Assembly (NCBI RefSeq): GCF_007827955.1
Contig: NZ_VITR01000006.1
Location: 339,396-403,395 of the forward strand
Direction of reading: 5' to 3'
Length of the DNA stretch: 64,000 nt
Source of the DNA: Nitrospirillum pindoramense
GTDB taxonomy: Bacteria > Pseudomonadota > Alphaproteobacteria > Azospirillales > Azospirillaceae
The position numbers and the translations under genes are program-made. Under the pieces are notes generated by a model that was not told the DNA's origin, ran no database searches, and saw nothing but the letters and a program-made list of their open reading frames with translations. Positions 25,666-34,582 of the stretch are shown in pieces. How positions within the stretch are numbered: position 1 is the first letter of the stretch; each line of letters begins with the position of its first letter.

Positions 25666-27966
25666 TCAGAAGCTGGCGCGGGCCCGCACACCCCAGGTCT
25701 GGGGCGGCTGGTACACGGCGGTCCACACCGGGGTCGCCGGCCCGCCGAAGGCGCCGGCATTGGTCTTGATGTTGGCGTTTTCCAGGTTCTGGACGAAGCC
25801 TTCCAAGGACCACTTGCCGCTGGGCGCGTCGTAGCGGACCGACAGGTCAGTGCGGGTGTAGGCCTTCTGCTCGTCATAGTTGGCGACGTTGAAGAAGGAC
25901 AGGTAGCTGCGCGTCTCGAAGTGGGTGGAGACGCGCGGCGTCAGCGTGCCACCGTTGGGCAGGTCGAAGACGTGCTCATACCCGACGGTGCCCGACAGGG
26001 ACGGGGCATGGGGCAGCTCGTTGCCCTTCAGCTCGACCAGGTGGGAAACGTCGCCGCCGCTGTACAGCCGGGCGTCGATGCTCTGCAGTTCCTCCAGCTC
26101 GGTATGCTGGGCGGACAGCGCCAGGTTGATCGTGTCACGCGGGGTGATCTTGGCCGCCAGTTCGGCTTCCAGGCCATAGGCCTTGGCGCCCTTGGCGTTC
26201 TGGGTGACGATCTGCGAGCCGATGACATGGCCGGCGGCGTCACGGGTGGTGACCGCCTGGTTCACCTGATAGCCCGTGAAGTCTTCGTAATAGGCCGCCA
26301 CGTTGAAGGTGGCGCGGCCACCGAACAGCGTCGTCTTGGCGCCGACTTCGTAGTTGGTCAGGGTCTCGGGGCCGGCCAGCTTGCCGCCGTCCTCGATGTT
26401 GCCCGACTTGAAGCCCGTGCCGACGCTGGCATAGGTCATCAGCACGTCCTTGATGACGTCGGCGTCGGCGCGAACCAGCCAGGTGGCCTTGCTCCACTGG
26501 CCATAGACGTCGTTGGGCGACGCCGTGTAGCCGGGGATGGAATAGGGATCGCGGCCGAAGATGCCCTGGGTGCAGCCGTTGCAGGTGACGTTGCGGCCGC
26601 CGATGTCTTCCTTGTCGTCGCGGGTGTAGCGCACACCGCCCGTCAGACGAATGTCGTCGGTGACGTGCCAGGTGGCCTGGCCGAAACCGGCGGCGGATTC
26701 GATCTCACGATCCGACTGGATGAAGCTGCCGGCCCAGCTGAAGGTTCCCAGGCGATAGCCGTTGGCCTGGTCGATGTCGAAGCGGATCTTGTTGGTTTCG
26801 TGGGAATAATAGGCACCCACGATCCAGTCGACGGTGTGAACGCCCGACGACTTCAGCTGCAACTCGTGGCTGAAGAACTCATAGCTGGACCAGATGGTGC
26901 TGTTCTGCTCGAACGCGCCGGACGGGGTGGTGGCGCTGGTCGGCGGCAGGGTGCCGGCGTCGGCGTCCACCTGGTTGTTGCCGCCCAGCCAGGAGGCGCC
27001 GGCGATGTAGGAGAATTGCAGGTAATCGTTGATGTCGTAGTCCATCTTGCTGTGGACGGACTTCGCGGTGCGGTCCTGGAACGGCGCGGTGTCGGCCTGC
27101 ACCGACCACAAATTGTTGCCCGGACGCGGGGTCTGCATCAGGGGTTCGACCGGGGTGCCGGTGTCCTCATACCACTCGAAGTTCAAATCCCAGCTGAAGC
27201 TGTCCGTGGGCCGCCAGGCGCCGCTGACACGGAAGGACTTCTGGTCGCCAGCGTAGTATTTCGGGCCGCTGGTCACGTAGGCGGCGGGATTGACGCCGGC
27301 CACGTTGGGGGCCGGCTGGTAGTCGACATAGCCGTCGTGCTTATCCGTCACGAAGGCGACGCGGAAGGCCAGCTTGTCGGAGACGGGCATGTTGAACATG
27401 CCCCGCGTGCCGAACCGGCCGTAGGAACCGGCGACGACCTCGGCGTTGCCGTATTCCTTGTCGAAGGTCGGCTTGGCGGAGATCAGGCTGACGGCGCCGA
27501 CGGTGGCGTTGCGGCCGAACAGGGTGCCCTGCGGCCCGCGCAGCACTTCCACGCGCTCCATATCGTACATCAACACCGAGGCGCCCTGGGCGCGCGGCGA
27601 ATAGATGCCGTCGACATACATGGCGACCTCGGGGTCGGCCACCTCGGTATACGCGCTGTCGTTGCCGATGCCGCGCAGGGTCAGGGTGATGGCGTTCTGG
27701 TCGCCCTGCTGGCCAAAGGCCAGGCTGGGCACGTATTTGGACAGGTCGGTGATGTCCTTCACCTGCTGCTTGTCCAGGCTGTCCTGGCTGAACGCCGAGA
27801 CGGCGATCGGGGTTTCCTGCAGCTTGGTTTCCCGCTTGGTCGCGGTAACGACGATTTCGGCAATGGTGTCTGAGTTGGCCGGAGCCGACGCGGTCTGCGC
27901 GTACGCGCCACCGGAAAGGGCAATCACGGCCGCAGCTTGCAGATAGAGTCCGAGTCTCGCCTTCAT
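25666..27966 (-). CDS. TonB-dependent outer-membrane receptor
   Basis: A 766-residue receptor with a signal peptide (1-23, ending AYA), a TonB-box region (EIVVTATKRE), a plug domain (QETPIAVSAFS to GPQGTLFGRNATVGAVSL) and a 22-strand beta-barrel ending in an aromatic residue (RASF). It imports a bulky substrate, presumably a carbohydrate, using TonB energy. A GGGAGGA ribosome site precedes the ATG. It is divergent from the flavin halogenase-like gene; the shared promoter region contains two LacI-type operators. The locus (LacI, receptor, halogenase, LacI, GPH symporter) is a sugar uptake system. Confidence 0.93.
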   Translation of the reverse strand: MKARLGLYLQAAAVIALSGGAYAQTASAPANSDTIAEIVVTATKRETKLQETPIAVSAFSQDSLDKQQVKDITDLSKYVPSLAFGQQGDQNAITLTLRGIGNDSAYTEVADPEVAMYVDGIYSPRAQGASVLMYDMERVEVLRGPQGTLFGRNATVGAVSLISAKPTFDKEYGNAEVVAGSYGRFGTRGMFNMPVSDKLAFRVAFVTDKHDGYVDYQPAPNVAGVNPAAYVTSGPKYYAGDQKSFRVSGAWRPTDSFSWDLNFEWYEDTGTPVEPLMQTPRPGNNLWSVQADTAPFQDRTAKSVHSKMDYDINDYLQFSYIAGASWLGGNNQVDADAGTLPPTSATTPSGAFEQNSTIWSSYEFFSHELQLKSSGVHTVDWIVGAYYSHETNKIRFDIDQANGYRLGTFSWAGSFIQSDREIESAAGFGQATWHVTDDIRLTGGVRYTRDDKEDIGGRNVTCNGCTQGIFGRDPYSIPGYTASPNDVYGQWSKATWLVRADADVIKDVLMTYASVGTGFKSGNIEDGGKLAGPETLTNYEVGAKTTLFGGRATFNVAAYYEDFTGYQVNQAVTTRDAAGHVIGSQIVTQNAKGAKAYGLEAELAAKITPRDTINLALSAQHTELEELQSIDARLYSGGDVSHLVELKGNELPHAPSLSGTVGYEHVFDLPNGGTLTPRVSTHFETRSYLSFFNVANYDEQKAYTRTDLSVRYDAPSGKWSLEGFVQNLENANIKTNAGAFGGPATPVWTAVYQPPQTWGVRARASF

Positions 27967-28311
27967 CTCGCTTCCTCCCTTTTATTCTAGCCTGATTACT
28001 CAAGGCGGATATTCAGCAGCGACCGCCACACGCGTTGGGTGCGGTGCTGTTGTGGCTGGCATGTTTAGCGGGGCGGTCCGTACTGTCAACAAAATTATGA
28101 CAACGTTGTCGCACAGCGCTGTCATGTTGCTCCAATCGTGGTATTCTTGCCCCATGGCCAAAATGACGCCTGCGGCACTGCAACAACAGGCCCGCAACCA
28201 AGGGGCGATCCCAAGCCCCGCTGGCGGGGGGAACTGGTCCTCAGGCGTTGGGAAACATAAGAAAATCCGCCATGGCGCCGTCGGGCGCCCAGCGCGGGAG
28301 GGAGGATGCGA
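27967..28311. promoter_or_regulatory. Divergent promoter region between receptor and halogenase genes
   Basis: A 345-bp gap with no gene. It contains two LacI-type operators at 28098-28124 and an AT-rich patch near 28085-28098. The proximal parts carry good ribosome sites for both genes. Other than the operators no strong promoter hexamers can be claimed. Confidence 0.55.
28098..28124. promoter_or_regulatory. Two abutting LacI-family operators
   Basis: Site 1, TGACAACGTTGTCG (28098-28111), has a perfect 12-bp palindrome GACAACGTTGTC. Site 2, GCACAGCGCTGTCA (28111-28124), shares its first base with it and has ACAGCGCTGT at its centre. Both fit the TGACA-N-CG-N-TGTCA pattern common for LacI-type repressors of alphaproteobacterial sugar loci. 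They lie 132 bp upstream of the receptor start and 187 bp upstream of the halogenase start. Which of the two local LacI proteins binds is unknown. Confidence 0.7.
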
Positions 28312-29961
28312 ATGACCGTTGCGGAGGGCGCCCGGCGCCGGATCTTGATCGTGGGCGGGGGCACGGCCGGTTGGCTGACGGCGGCCTACCTGGCCAAGAC
28401 CCTGGGCACGGGCCTGTCCGGCGGGACAGACATCACCCTGATCGAATCGACCGACATCGGCATCATCGGCGTGGGGGAAGGCACCTTCCCCACCATCCGT
28501 TCCACCCTGGCGGCCATCGGCATCGATGAGGCGCGCTTCCTGCGGGAAAGCAGCGCCACCTTCAAGCAAGGCGTCCATTTCGTGGATTGGGCGGAAGCGC
28601 CGGCGCCGGACGCGGCCCCCACCCAGGCCCTGGGCGCCGTGCCGGGGCACAGCCACTATTTCCACCCCTTCAACTTTCCCCACCAGGTCAAGGGGCCGGA
28701 ATTGCTGCCCTATTGGCTGCTGGGCGCCGCCGGGGACCTGCCGTTCGCGGAAGCCGTGACCCTGCAGAAGGCGGTGGCGGATGCCTGCCGGGGGCCGAAG
28801 CGGGCCATCGACCCGCCCTATCACGCGCCGCTGAACTACGCCTATCATTTCGACGCCAACCGGCTGGCCGTCCTGCTGCGCACCGTGGCGGTGGAATTGG
28901 GGGTCCACCACCTGGTGGGCACGGTCGATGGGGTGGTGCTGGATGGCAGCGGCGCCGTGGCGCGGTTGGACACGCGCGAGCACGGCGGCCTGACGGCAGA
29001 TCTGTACATCGACTGCACCGGCTTCCGGGCGCAGATCATCGGCCAGGCGCTGAAGGTGCCTTTCAAACCCTGGGGCGACGTGCTGTTCAACGACCGGGCG
29101 GTGGCCCTGCAGGTGCCCTACGACCGGCCGGACGCGCCCATCCCGTCCTACACCGTGGCCACGGCGCATGAGGCGGGCTGGACATGGGACATCGGCCTGA
29201 ACGACCGCCGCGGCACCGGCTATGTCTATTCCAGCCGCCACACCGACGACGCCCGCGCGGAAGAGGTGCTGCGCCGGTATATCGGGCCCATGGCGGCCGG
29301 GCGTGACGTCCGCCTGCTGAAGTTCGAGTCCGGCTGCCGCAACCGGCATTGGGTGGGCAATTGCGTGGCGGTGGGCCTGTCCGGCGGCTTTTTCGAGCCG
29401 CTGGAATCGACCGGCATCATGCTGATCGAGGTGGCGGCCCACATGATCGCCCAGTTCTTCCCCTGGGGGCCATCGGGTCTGGACAGCGCCCAGACAGCGG
29501 CGGCCATGGCCGCCACCGCCCGGACCTACAACGCGCTGATGGGCGCGCGGTATGACCGCATCGTCGATTTCCTGAAGCTGCACTATTGCCTGACCCGGCG
29601 GACGGACAGCGCCTATTGGCGGGACAACGCCGACCCCGCCACCGTGCCGGACTCGCTGCGCGACCGCCTTGCCCTCTGGGCCCACCGGCCGCCCGGCCGG
29701 TTCGATTTCGTGGCCGACCACGAAACCTTCCTGCCGGCCAGCTATCAATACGTCCTGTATGGCATGGGCTTCAAAACCGACCTGGAGCCGGCACGGGCCC
29801 TGTACCGCCGCATGGAGGAGGCGCGGCATGAGTTCCAGGGCCTGCGCACCGTGACGCCCCAGGCCCTGTCCAGCCTGCCCAGCCACCGCGACCTGGTGGA
29901 GGAGGTCTATCGCAACGGCTTCCGTCCACCCCCCGCCGCGCAGGCTGGCAGCCGCCGCTGA
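28312..29961 (+). CDS. Flavin-dependent (tryptophan) halogenase-like protein
   Basis: A 549-residue member of the flavin-dependent halogenase family. The FAD-binding GGGTAGW is at 15-21. Lys85 in ATFKQGVHF matches the lysine that carries HOCl or chloramine in PrnA/RebH-type enzymes, and the conserved glutamate is in EPLESTGI. The hallmark W-x-W-x-I-P motif is altered to WTWDIG (290-295). It needs FADH2 from a separate flavin reductase, which is not in this window. The start at 28312 is chosen over ATG 28306 by ribosome-site spacing. Proteins of this subfamily sit beside TonB receptors in sugar-utilization loci, and their real reaction is unknown. Confidence 0.88.
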   Translation: MTVAEGARRRILIVGGGTAGWLTAAYLAKTLGTGLSGGTDITLIESTDIGIIGVGEGTFPTIRSTLAAIGIDEARFLRESSATFKQGVHFVDWAEAPAPDAAPTQALGAVPGHSHYFHPFNFPHQVKGPELLPYWLLGAAGDLPFAEAVTLQKAVADACRGPKRAIDPPYHAPLNYAYHFDANRLAVLLRTVAVELGVHHLVGTVDGVVLDGSGAVARLDTREHGGLTADLYIDCTGFRAQIIGQALKVPFKPWGDVLFNDRAVALQVPYDRPDAPIPSYTVATAHEAGWTWDIGLNDRRGTGYVYSSRHTDDARAEEVLRRYIGPMAAGRDVRLLKFESGCRNRHWVGNCVAVGLSGGFFEPLESTGIMLIEVAAHMIAQFFPWGPSGLDSAQTAAAMAATARTYNALMGARYDRIVDFLKLHYCLTRRTDSAYWRDNADPATVPDSLRDRLALWAHRPPGRFDFVADHETFLPASYQYVLYGMGFKTDLEPARALYRRMEEARHEFQGLRTVTPQALSSLPSHRDLVEEVYRNGFRPPPAAQAGSRR

Positions 29962-29978
29962 TCCCGCAGAGGCGGCCC

Positions 29979-31028
29979 TCAGCCCTTGGCCGGCGGACGG
30001 GCGGTGGACTGGCGCAGCAGGATGGTATGGGCCAGCACCTGGTGGGGCACGGGCTTGGGCCAATCGACCTTGCCGCGCTGGGACAGCAGGCCGATCAGGA
30101 TGTCCGCCGCCGCCTCCGCCATTTCGCGCACCGGCTGGCGCACGGTGGTCAGGGGGGGCCACATCATTTCCGCCAGGGGCGTGTCGTCAAAGCCGACGAC
30201 GGACAACTGGGCCGGCAGGCTGAAGCTGCGGTTGTGCGCCTCCGCCACCACGGCGGCGGCCATTTCGTCGTTGCTGGCGAAAATGGCCGTGGGCCGGTTG
30301 TGCTGATCCAGCAGGCGGCGGGCGCAGGGCACGGCCGAGGCGTAGGTGAACTCCCCCTGCTCCACCAGCACCGGATCCACCGCCACGCCGGCATCGGTCA
30401 GCGCCTGGCAATAGCCGGTGTAGCGCAGGATGGTGGCGGTGTGGTTGGCCTTGCCCTTGATGAAGCCGATGCGGCGGTGCCCCAGCGCCAGCAGGTGCTG
30501 GGTCAGGGTATAGGCCGCCTGCCGCTCGTCGATACGGACGGACGGGGAGGTTTCCGATTCCTGCTGCGGCGTGACCCGGACATAGGGCACGCCCGCATCC
30601 TCCAGGATGCGCAGCACGACGGGGTTGTCGGTCACCGGGGCCGTCAGCACGACGCCGTCCAGGCGCATCTGGTTGACGATGGCGCTGGCCCGCTGCTCCA
30701 CATTGGCGCTGCGATAATCGATTTCCTCGATCATCAAGTGGTAGCCGTGGTCGCGGCAGCGGTTCAGCAGGCCCACCTGGATCTCCAGGGTATAGGGGCC
30801 GCCGGCATCACCGTAGAGATGGCCGATGAGGTTGGAACGCTCGCTGGCCAGGCTGCGGGCCATCATGTTGGGCTGATAGCCCAATTCGGCCACCGCCTTC
30901 TCGATGCGCTCCTGCATGTCGGGGCTGACATAGCGTTCCTTGTTGATGACCCGCGACACCGTCTTGATGGACGCCCCCGCCAGGCGCGCCACATCGATGA
31001 TCGTCGGCTTGCGGTCAGGCCCCGCCAT
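29979..31028 (-). CDS. LacI-family transcriptional regulator (second)
   Basis: A 349-residue LacI-type regulator, similar in layout to the one at 24394 but not a close copy. HTH: TIIDVARLAGASIKTVSRVIN; hinge MMARSLAS; effector domain with FASNDEMA and VVGFDDTPL. The start at 31028 follows GGGGAG at 7-nt spacing; an ATG at 31043 would place the ribosome site inside the gene. It is divergent from the GPH symporter gene, whose upstream region has a matching operator at 31228. It converges on the halogenase gene with only 17 nt between stops. Confidence 0.9.
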   Translation of the reverse strand: MAGPDRKPTIIDVARLAGASIKTVSRVINKERYVSPDMQERIEKAVAELGYQPNMMARSLASERSNLIGHLYGDAGGPYTLEIQVGLLNRCRDHGYHLMIEEIDYRSANVEQRASAIVNQMRLDGVVLTAPVTDNPVVLRILEDAGVPYVRVTPQQESETSPSVRIDERQAAYTLTQHLLALGHRRIGFIKGKANHTATILRYTGYCQALTDAGVAVDPVLVEQGEFTYASAVPCARRLLDQHNRPTAIFASNDEMAAAVVAEAHNRSFSLPAQLSVVGFDDTPLAEMMWPPLTTVRQPVREMAEAAADILIGLLSQRGKVDWPKPVPHQVLAHTILLRQSTARPPAKG

Positions 31029-31227
31029 ATGTCCACTCCCCATTCCTCAACTATGCCGGCTCACAATCGCCCAAGGCGCCCGGTTGCGGCAATCCTGCAT
31101 CGTTGGCGCAAAAAAACGCGCGCGTCCATCATTTGACCGTCTTTGCCCCCCACCTGGCCGAAAGGGACGCTGGCGCGACCGCCACAGGATGTTGTTTCCT
31201 GGGGGCGGTCGAGGCGCTAGGGGACGA

Positions 31228-31241
31228 TGGCACCGCTGTCA
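31228..31241. promoter_or_regulatory. LacI-type operator before the GPH symporter
   Basis: TGGCACCGCTGTCA matches TGACA-N-CG-N-TGTCA with one change in the left arm. It is 47 bp upstream of the symporter start and in the divergent region shared with the second lacI-type gene. The same pattern occurs at 28098-28124, linking both promoters into one regulon. Confidence 0.55.
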
Positions 31242-31288
31242 TTCCCCTTACCGCCACCAGGCCCACGGATAAAGACCCAGGGGGGAAA

Positions 31289-32767
31289 ATGGCTTACGGA
31301 CAGGCGCCCGTCGCCTTGAAGATCAAGCTGGGCTACGCCATCGGCGACCTGGGCCTGAACCTGCATTGGCAGGCGATGACCCTGTTCCTGGCCTATTTCC
31401 AGACGGACGTGCAGGGCGTGCCCCCGGTGTGGGTGGGCATAGGCTTCCTGGTGGCCGCCATCGTTGACGGCCTGGCCAACCCGCTGATGGGGGTCTGGGC
31501 CGACCGCACCAGCACCCGGCTGGGCCGCTACCGTCCCTTCATCCTGTGGGGGGGCCTGCCCCTGGGGGCGGTGATGGCGGCGTGCTTCGCCGCGCCGGGC
31601 CTGGGCCAGGCTGGCCTGATCGCCTATGCCATCCTGAGCCATACCGTGTGGCGCGGCGTCTACACCATCGTGTCCATCCCCTACGCCTCGCTGTCGGCGC
31701 GCATCACCCAGGACGCGGAGGAGCGGTCCAGCCTGACGGGCTATCGCATGACCTGCGCCTTCATCGGCGGCATCACCGTGTCCTTCCTGCTGCCGGCGCT
31801 GGCCACCCGGATCGACCACATGGCGACCGGCGGACACGCCAGCGCCTATGGGGGTTTGGGGTACAGCATCAGCGGCCTGGTGGTCGGCGCCCTGTCCGTC
31901 GCCCTGTTCTGGCTGTGCGCCAGCGTGGTGAAGGAGGAGCCGTGGCCAGCCCTGGCGCCGGCCTCCCGCGCCACCCTTGACAGCGATGTCGTCGGATTCC
32001 TGCGCACCCTGGGCCGGTCCGGCCCGCTGATGCGGCTGCTGCTGTCCATCGGTCTCATCCAGGTGGCCGGCGCCCTGCAGTTCCGCAACCTGGTCTATTT
32101 CTTCAAGTATGACGTGGGCGACATGGACCTGGCCGCCTATGCCATGCCCGCCTTCTCCGCCGCCAGCGCCATCAGCGTCCCCTTCTGGGTGTGGCTGTCC
32201 CGCCGCACCAGCAAGAAGGTGTCGTGGCAGTTGGGCACCGGTCTGGCGGCCCTGTCATCCCTGGCTTTCCTTCTGGCGCCCAGCGACCAGCCCGCCCTGG
32301 CGGTGGCGGCCATAGCCGCCCTGTTCGTGGGCTGCACCGTCCACGCCGTGGGCTTCTGGGCCATGCTGCCCGACCTGGTCGATTACAATGAATGGCGCTT
32401 CGGCCGCCGGGACGAGGCCAAGATTTTCGGAGTGGCCTCCCTGGCGCAGAAGGTGGCGCTGGGCCTGGCCGGCGCCCTGTTGGGCTGGCTGCTGTCCGCC
32501 ATCGGCTTCGTGCCCAACGCCACGCAATCGGCGGAAACGCTGAGCGGCCTGCGCCAACTGATGTCGCTGCTGCCCTGCGGCCTGTTCCTCACCACCCTGG
32601 CGCTGATGGCGGGATACCCGCTGGACGGCGCCATGCATCGCCGGGTGGTGGAGGCGCTGGCCGGCCGTGCGGCCGGAACCACGCCCGCCACCCCATTACC
32701 CTCTCCCCCCTCAGGCCTGGGGCGGCCGGGGATCGAACATCAGGCACGTGGTGGTGCCGTGGGCTAA
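31289..32767 (+). CDS. GPH-family sugar:cation symporter (MFS)
   Basis: A 492-residue membrane protein of the glycoside-pentoside-hexuronide:cation symporter group, about 12 membrane segments. Family features: KLGYAIGDLGLNLHW at the N-terminus and DRTSTRLGRYRPFILWG, the conserved loop between helices 2 and 3. It probably takes a sugar or glycoside across the inner membrane after outer-membrane import by the TonB receptor. The start at 31289 has GGGGGG upstream and fits the family N-terminus. The 3' end overlaps the convergent thioesterase gene by 57 bp. Confidence 0.88.
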   Translation: MAYGQAPVALKIKLGYAIGDLGLNLHWQAMTLFLAYFQTDVQGVPPVWVGIGFLVAAIVDGLANPLMGVWADRTSTRLGRYRPFILWGGLPLGAVMAACFAAPGLGQAGLIAYAILSHTVWRGVYTIVSIPYASLSARITQDAEERSSLTGYRMTCAFIGGITVSFLLPALATRIDHMATGGHASAYGGLGYSISGLVVGALSVALFWLCASVVKEEPWPALAPASRATLDSDVVGFLRTLGRSGPLMRLLLSIGLIQVAGALQFRNLVYFFKYDVGDMDLAAYAMPAFSAASAISVPFWVWLSRRTSKKVSWQLGTGLAALSSLAFLLAPSDQPALAVAAIAALFVGCTVHAVGFWAMLPDLVDYNEWRFGRRDEAKIFGVASLAQKVALGLAGALLGWLLSAIGFVPNATQSAETLSGLRQLMSLLPCGLFLTTLALMAGYPLDGAMHRRVVEALAGRAAGTTPATPLPSPPSGLGRPGIEHQARGGAVG

Positions 32768-33214
32768 CAGCCGCCCCTGGCCATCCAGCAGCCGGCCCTC
32801 GGACGTGGCGGTGCGGCCGCCGGCGTGGATGATGCGCCCCTCGGCCCGCACCGGGCCCGTCGCCTCCGTCACCGCGCGGACGTAGTTGATCTTCAGTTCC
32901 AGGGTGGTGTAACCGCGCCCGCCGGTCAGCGTGGTCTGCACGGCGCAGGCCATGCAGCTGTCCAGCAGGGTGGCGATCCACCCGCCATGAACGGACCCGA
33001 TGGGATTGTAATAGGCGTGGACCGGGGTTCCGGTGAAAACGGCGTAGCCGACCTCGGCATGGGTCAATGTGAATCCCAGCGTCTGGTTGATGGGCGGCGG
33101 GGGCAGATCCCCCGCCATCAGGGCATGCAGGAAGGCCAGGCCATCCATGCGGGCCAGCGCCGCCATGCGCTCCGCCTCGCCCACCTGCTTTTCTGCGTCG
33201 TTCACCTGGGCCAT
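32711..33214 (-). CDS. PaaI-family hotdog-fold thioesterase
   Basis: A 167-residue hotdog-fold acyl-CoA thioesterase of the PaaI/YdiI group. The key block GSVHGGWIATLLDSCMACA (helix with the active-site region after HGG) and the strand LELKINYVRAV are present. The third of three adjacent ATGs (33214) has the best spacing to GGGAGG. The 3' end overlaps the tail of the symporter gene. Acyl substrate unknown; aryl-CoA or short/medium acyl-CoA are typical. Confidence 0.88.
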   Translation of the reverse strand: MAQVNDAEKQVGEAERMAALARMDGLAFLHALMAGDLPPPPINQTLGFTLTHAEVGYAVFTGTPVHAYYNPIGSVHGGWIATLLDSCMACAVQTTLTGGRGYTTLELKINYVRAVTEATGPVRAEGRIIHAGGRTATSEGRLLDGQGRLLAHGTTTCLMFDPRPPQA

Positions 33215-33401
33215 CATCATCCCTCCCGTCGTCGTGGCGTCCGGCGCGATTCTGGCCTTATGGCTTTCATGATGCAAGCCACATAACCAAAGGGTGAGCA
33301 TTGACATGGCGCAAGGATGGGGCGCCCCATTCGGGGACAAGGTACTTGGCAAGGAACCATAACGGTTCACCCGCCCACTTTACCGAGAGGCCTGATACGC
33401 C

Positions 33402-34397
33402 ATGGCCGGCAAGTCCAAGAAGCACGCGAACCAGAACACGCAGAACGGCAACGGCGCCGCCCCAGGCGCCGAGGCGAGCGGTGAAGTGGGGAACCCCACG
33501 CCGGAAGAAATGGCGGACATAAGCCCGGCCCCGGCGCTGGACGGCGAAATCCTGCGCAACGCCAAGGAACACAAGCGCATTGAGGACCGGTGGAACATCC
33601 TGGGCCCGGGCAAGCCCGGACGTCCGCCCAAGCACTACAAATACATCGATGAGATGGCCCGCCTGCAGTTCGAGCTGCTTAAGCTGCAGGAATGGGTGCG
33701 CATCCAGGGCCTGAAGGTCGTGGTGCTGTTCGAGGGGCGCGACGCCGCCGGCAAGGGCGGCGTCATCAAGCGCATCACCGAGAGCCTGAACCCCCGCATC
33801 TGCCGCGTGGTCGCCCTGGCCACCCCGACAGAGCGGGAGAAGGGCCAATGGTATTTCCAGCGCTATGTCCAGCACCTGCCCGGCCAGGGAGAGATGGTCC
33901 TGTTCGACCGCAGCTGGTACAACCGCGCCGGCGTCGAAAAGGTCATGGGCTTCTGCACCGAGGATGAATACCAGGAGTTCCTGCGCGCCTGCCCTCTGTT
34001 CGAGGAAATGCTGGTGAAATCCGGCATCATCCTGATCAAGTACTGGTTCTCCGTCAGCGATGAGGAGCAGGAGAAGCGCTTCGTGGAGCGGATGCACAAC
34101 CCCATGAAGCGCTGGAAGCTGTCGCCCATGGACCTGGAATCGCGCGGCCGCTGGGTGGAATATTCCAAGGCCAAGGACGTGATGCTGGCCCATACCGACC
34201 ATGCCCACGCCCCCTGGTACATCGTCGACGCCGACAACAAGAAGAAGGCGCGCCTGAACTGCATCGCCCACCTGCTGCACCAGATCCCCTACAAGGATCT
34301 GAGCCCGGTGGACCTGCCCCTGCCTCCGCGCCAGCCAGACAACGGCTACAAGCGGCCGAAGAAGTCCAGCCAGCACTGGGTGGATGAAGGGTATTGA
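33402..34397 (+). CDS. ppk2: Polyphosphate kinase 2
   Basis: A 331-residue PPK2. Residues 1-75 form a charged, disordered N-terminal extension; the kinase domain follows with Walker A GRDAAGKGG (113-120), the lid region with RVVALATPTEREKGQWYFQRY and Walker B LFDRSWYNRAG (168-176). It transfers phosphate between polyphosphate and nucleoside diphosphates, usually making GTP or ATP. The length and single domain point to the class I (NDP-using) type. Single gene with a terminator-like hairpin behind it. Confidence 0.95.
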   Translation: MAGKSKKHANQNTQNGNGAAPGAEASGEVGNPTPEEMADISPAPALDGEILRNAKEHKRIEDRWNILGPGKPGRPPKHYKYIDEMARLQFELLKLQEWVRIQGLKVVVLFEGRDAAGKGGVIKRITESLNPRICRVVALATPTEREKGQWYFQRYVQHLPGQGEMVLFDRSWYNRAGVEKVMGFCTEDEYQEFLRACPLFEEMLVKSGIILIKYWFSVSDEEQEKRFVERMHNPMKRWKLSPMDLESRGRWVEYSKAKDVMLAHTDHAHAPWYIVDADNKKKARLNCIAHLLHQIPYKDLSPVDLPLPPRQPDNGYKRPKKSSQHWVDEGY

Positions 34398-34443
34398 TGG
34401 GAACGGGTGAGAGGCCGAGGCTTTTAGTGTTCCCTCAAACGCC

Positions 34444-34493
34444 GGGCGCCGCCGTCCGGCGGCCTGGCCTGTCCTCGCGGCGCCCCCCTTTAC
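34444..34493 (+). terminator. Candidate terminator of ppk2
   Basis: GGGCGCCGC (34444-34452) pairs with GCGGCGCCC (34477-34485), with a GC-rich inner loop that can fold on itself; a CCCCTTTAC tail follows. It is about 45 nt after the ppk2 stop. Confidence 0.5.
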
Positions 34494-34537
34494 ACTAATT
34501 GGGCGGTGCTCGCTCCGGCGGACGCGGTCGCGTCCTA

Positions 34538-34568
34538 CAGCGCCATGACCGTGCCGGTCATGGCGCTG
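34538..34568. repeat. Perfect 14-bp stem with 3-nt loop
   Basis: CAGCGCCATGACCG (34538-34551) and CGGTCATGGCGCTG (34555-34568) are exact inverted complements around TGC. It lies between ppk2 and the convergent aldolase gene, 14 nt from the latter's stop, and probably ends or protects the minus-strand transcript. There is no U-tract on either strand. Confidence 0.6.
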
Positions 34569-34582
34569 ACTGGGCGTGAGCG

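Noticed and set aside
24115..27873. Plus-strand open frame of about 1250 codons antisense to the LacI gene, the intergenic region and the TonB receptor
   Set aside because: It is a by-product of high GC3 on the minus strand; the translation is low-complexity and has no domain, while the opposite strand has clear families.
28000..30162. Minus-strand open frame antisense to the halogenase-like gene
   Set aside because: The plus-strand protein has conserved FAD and catalytic motifs; the antisense frame has none.
34398..34582. tRNA-like fold in the ppk2/aldolase gap
   Set aside because: The hairpins do not form a cloverleaf and there is no TTCRA arm or CCA end.
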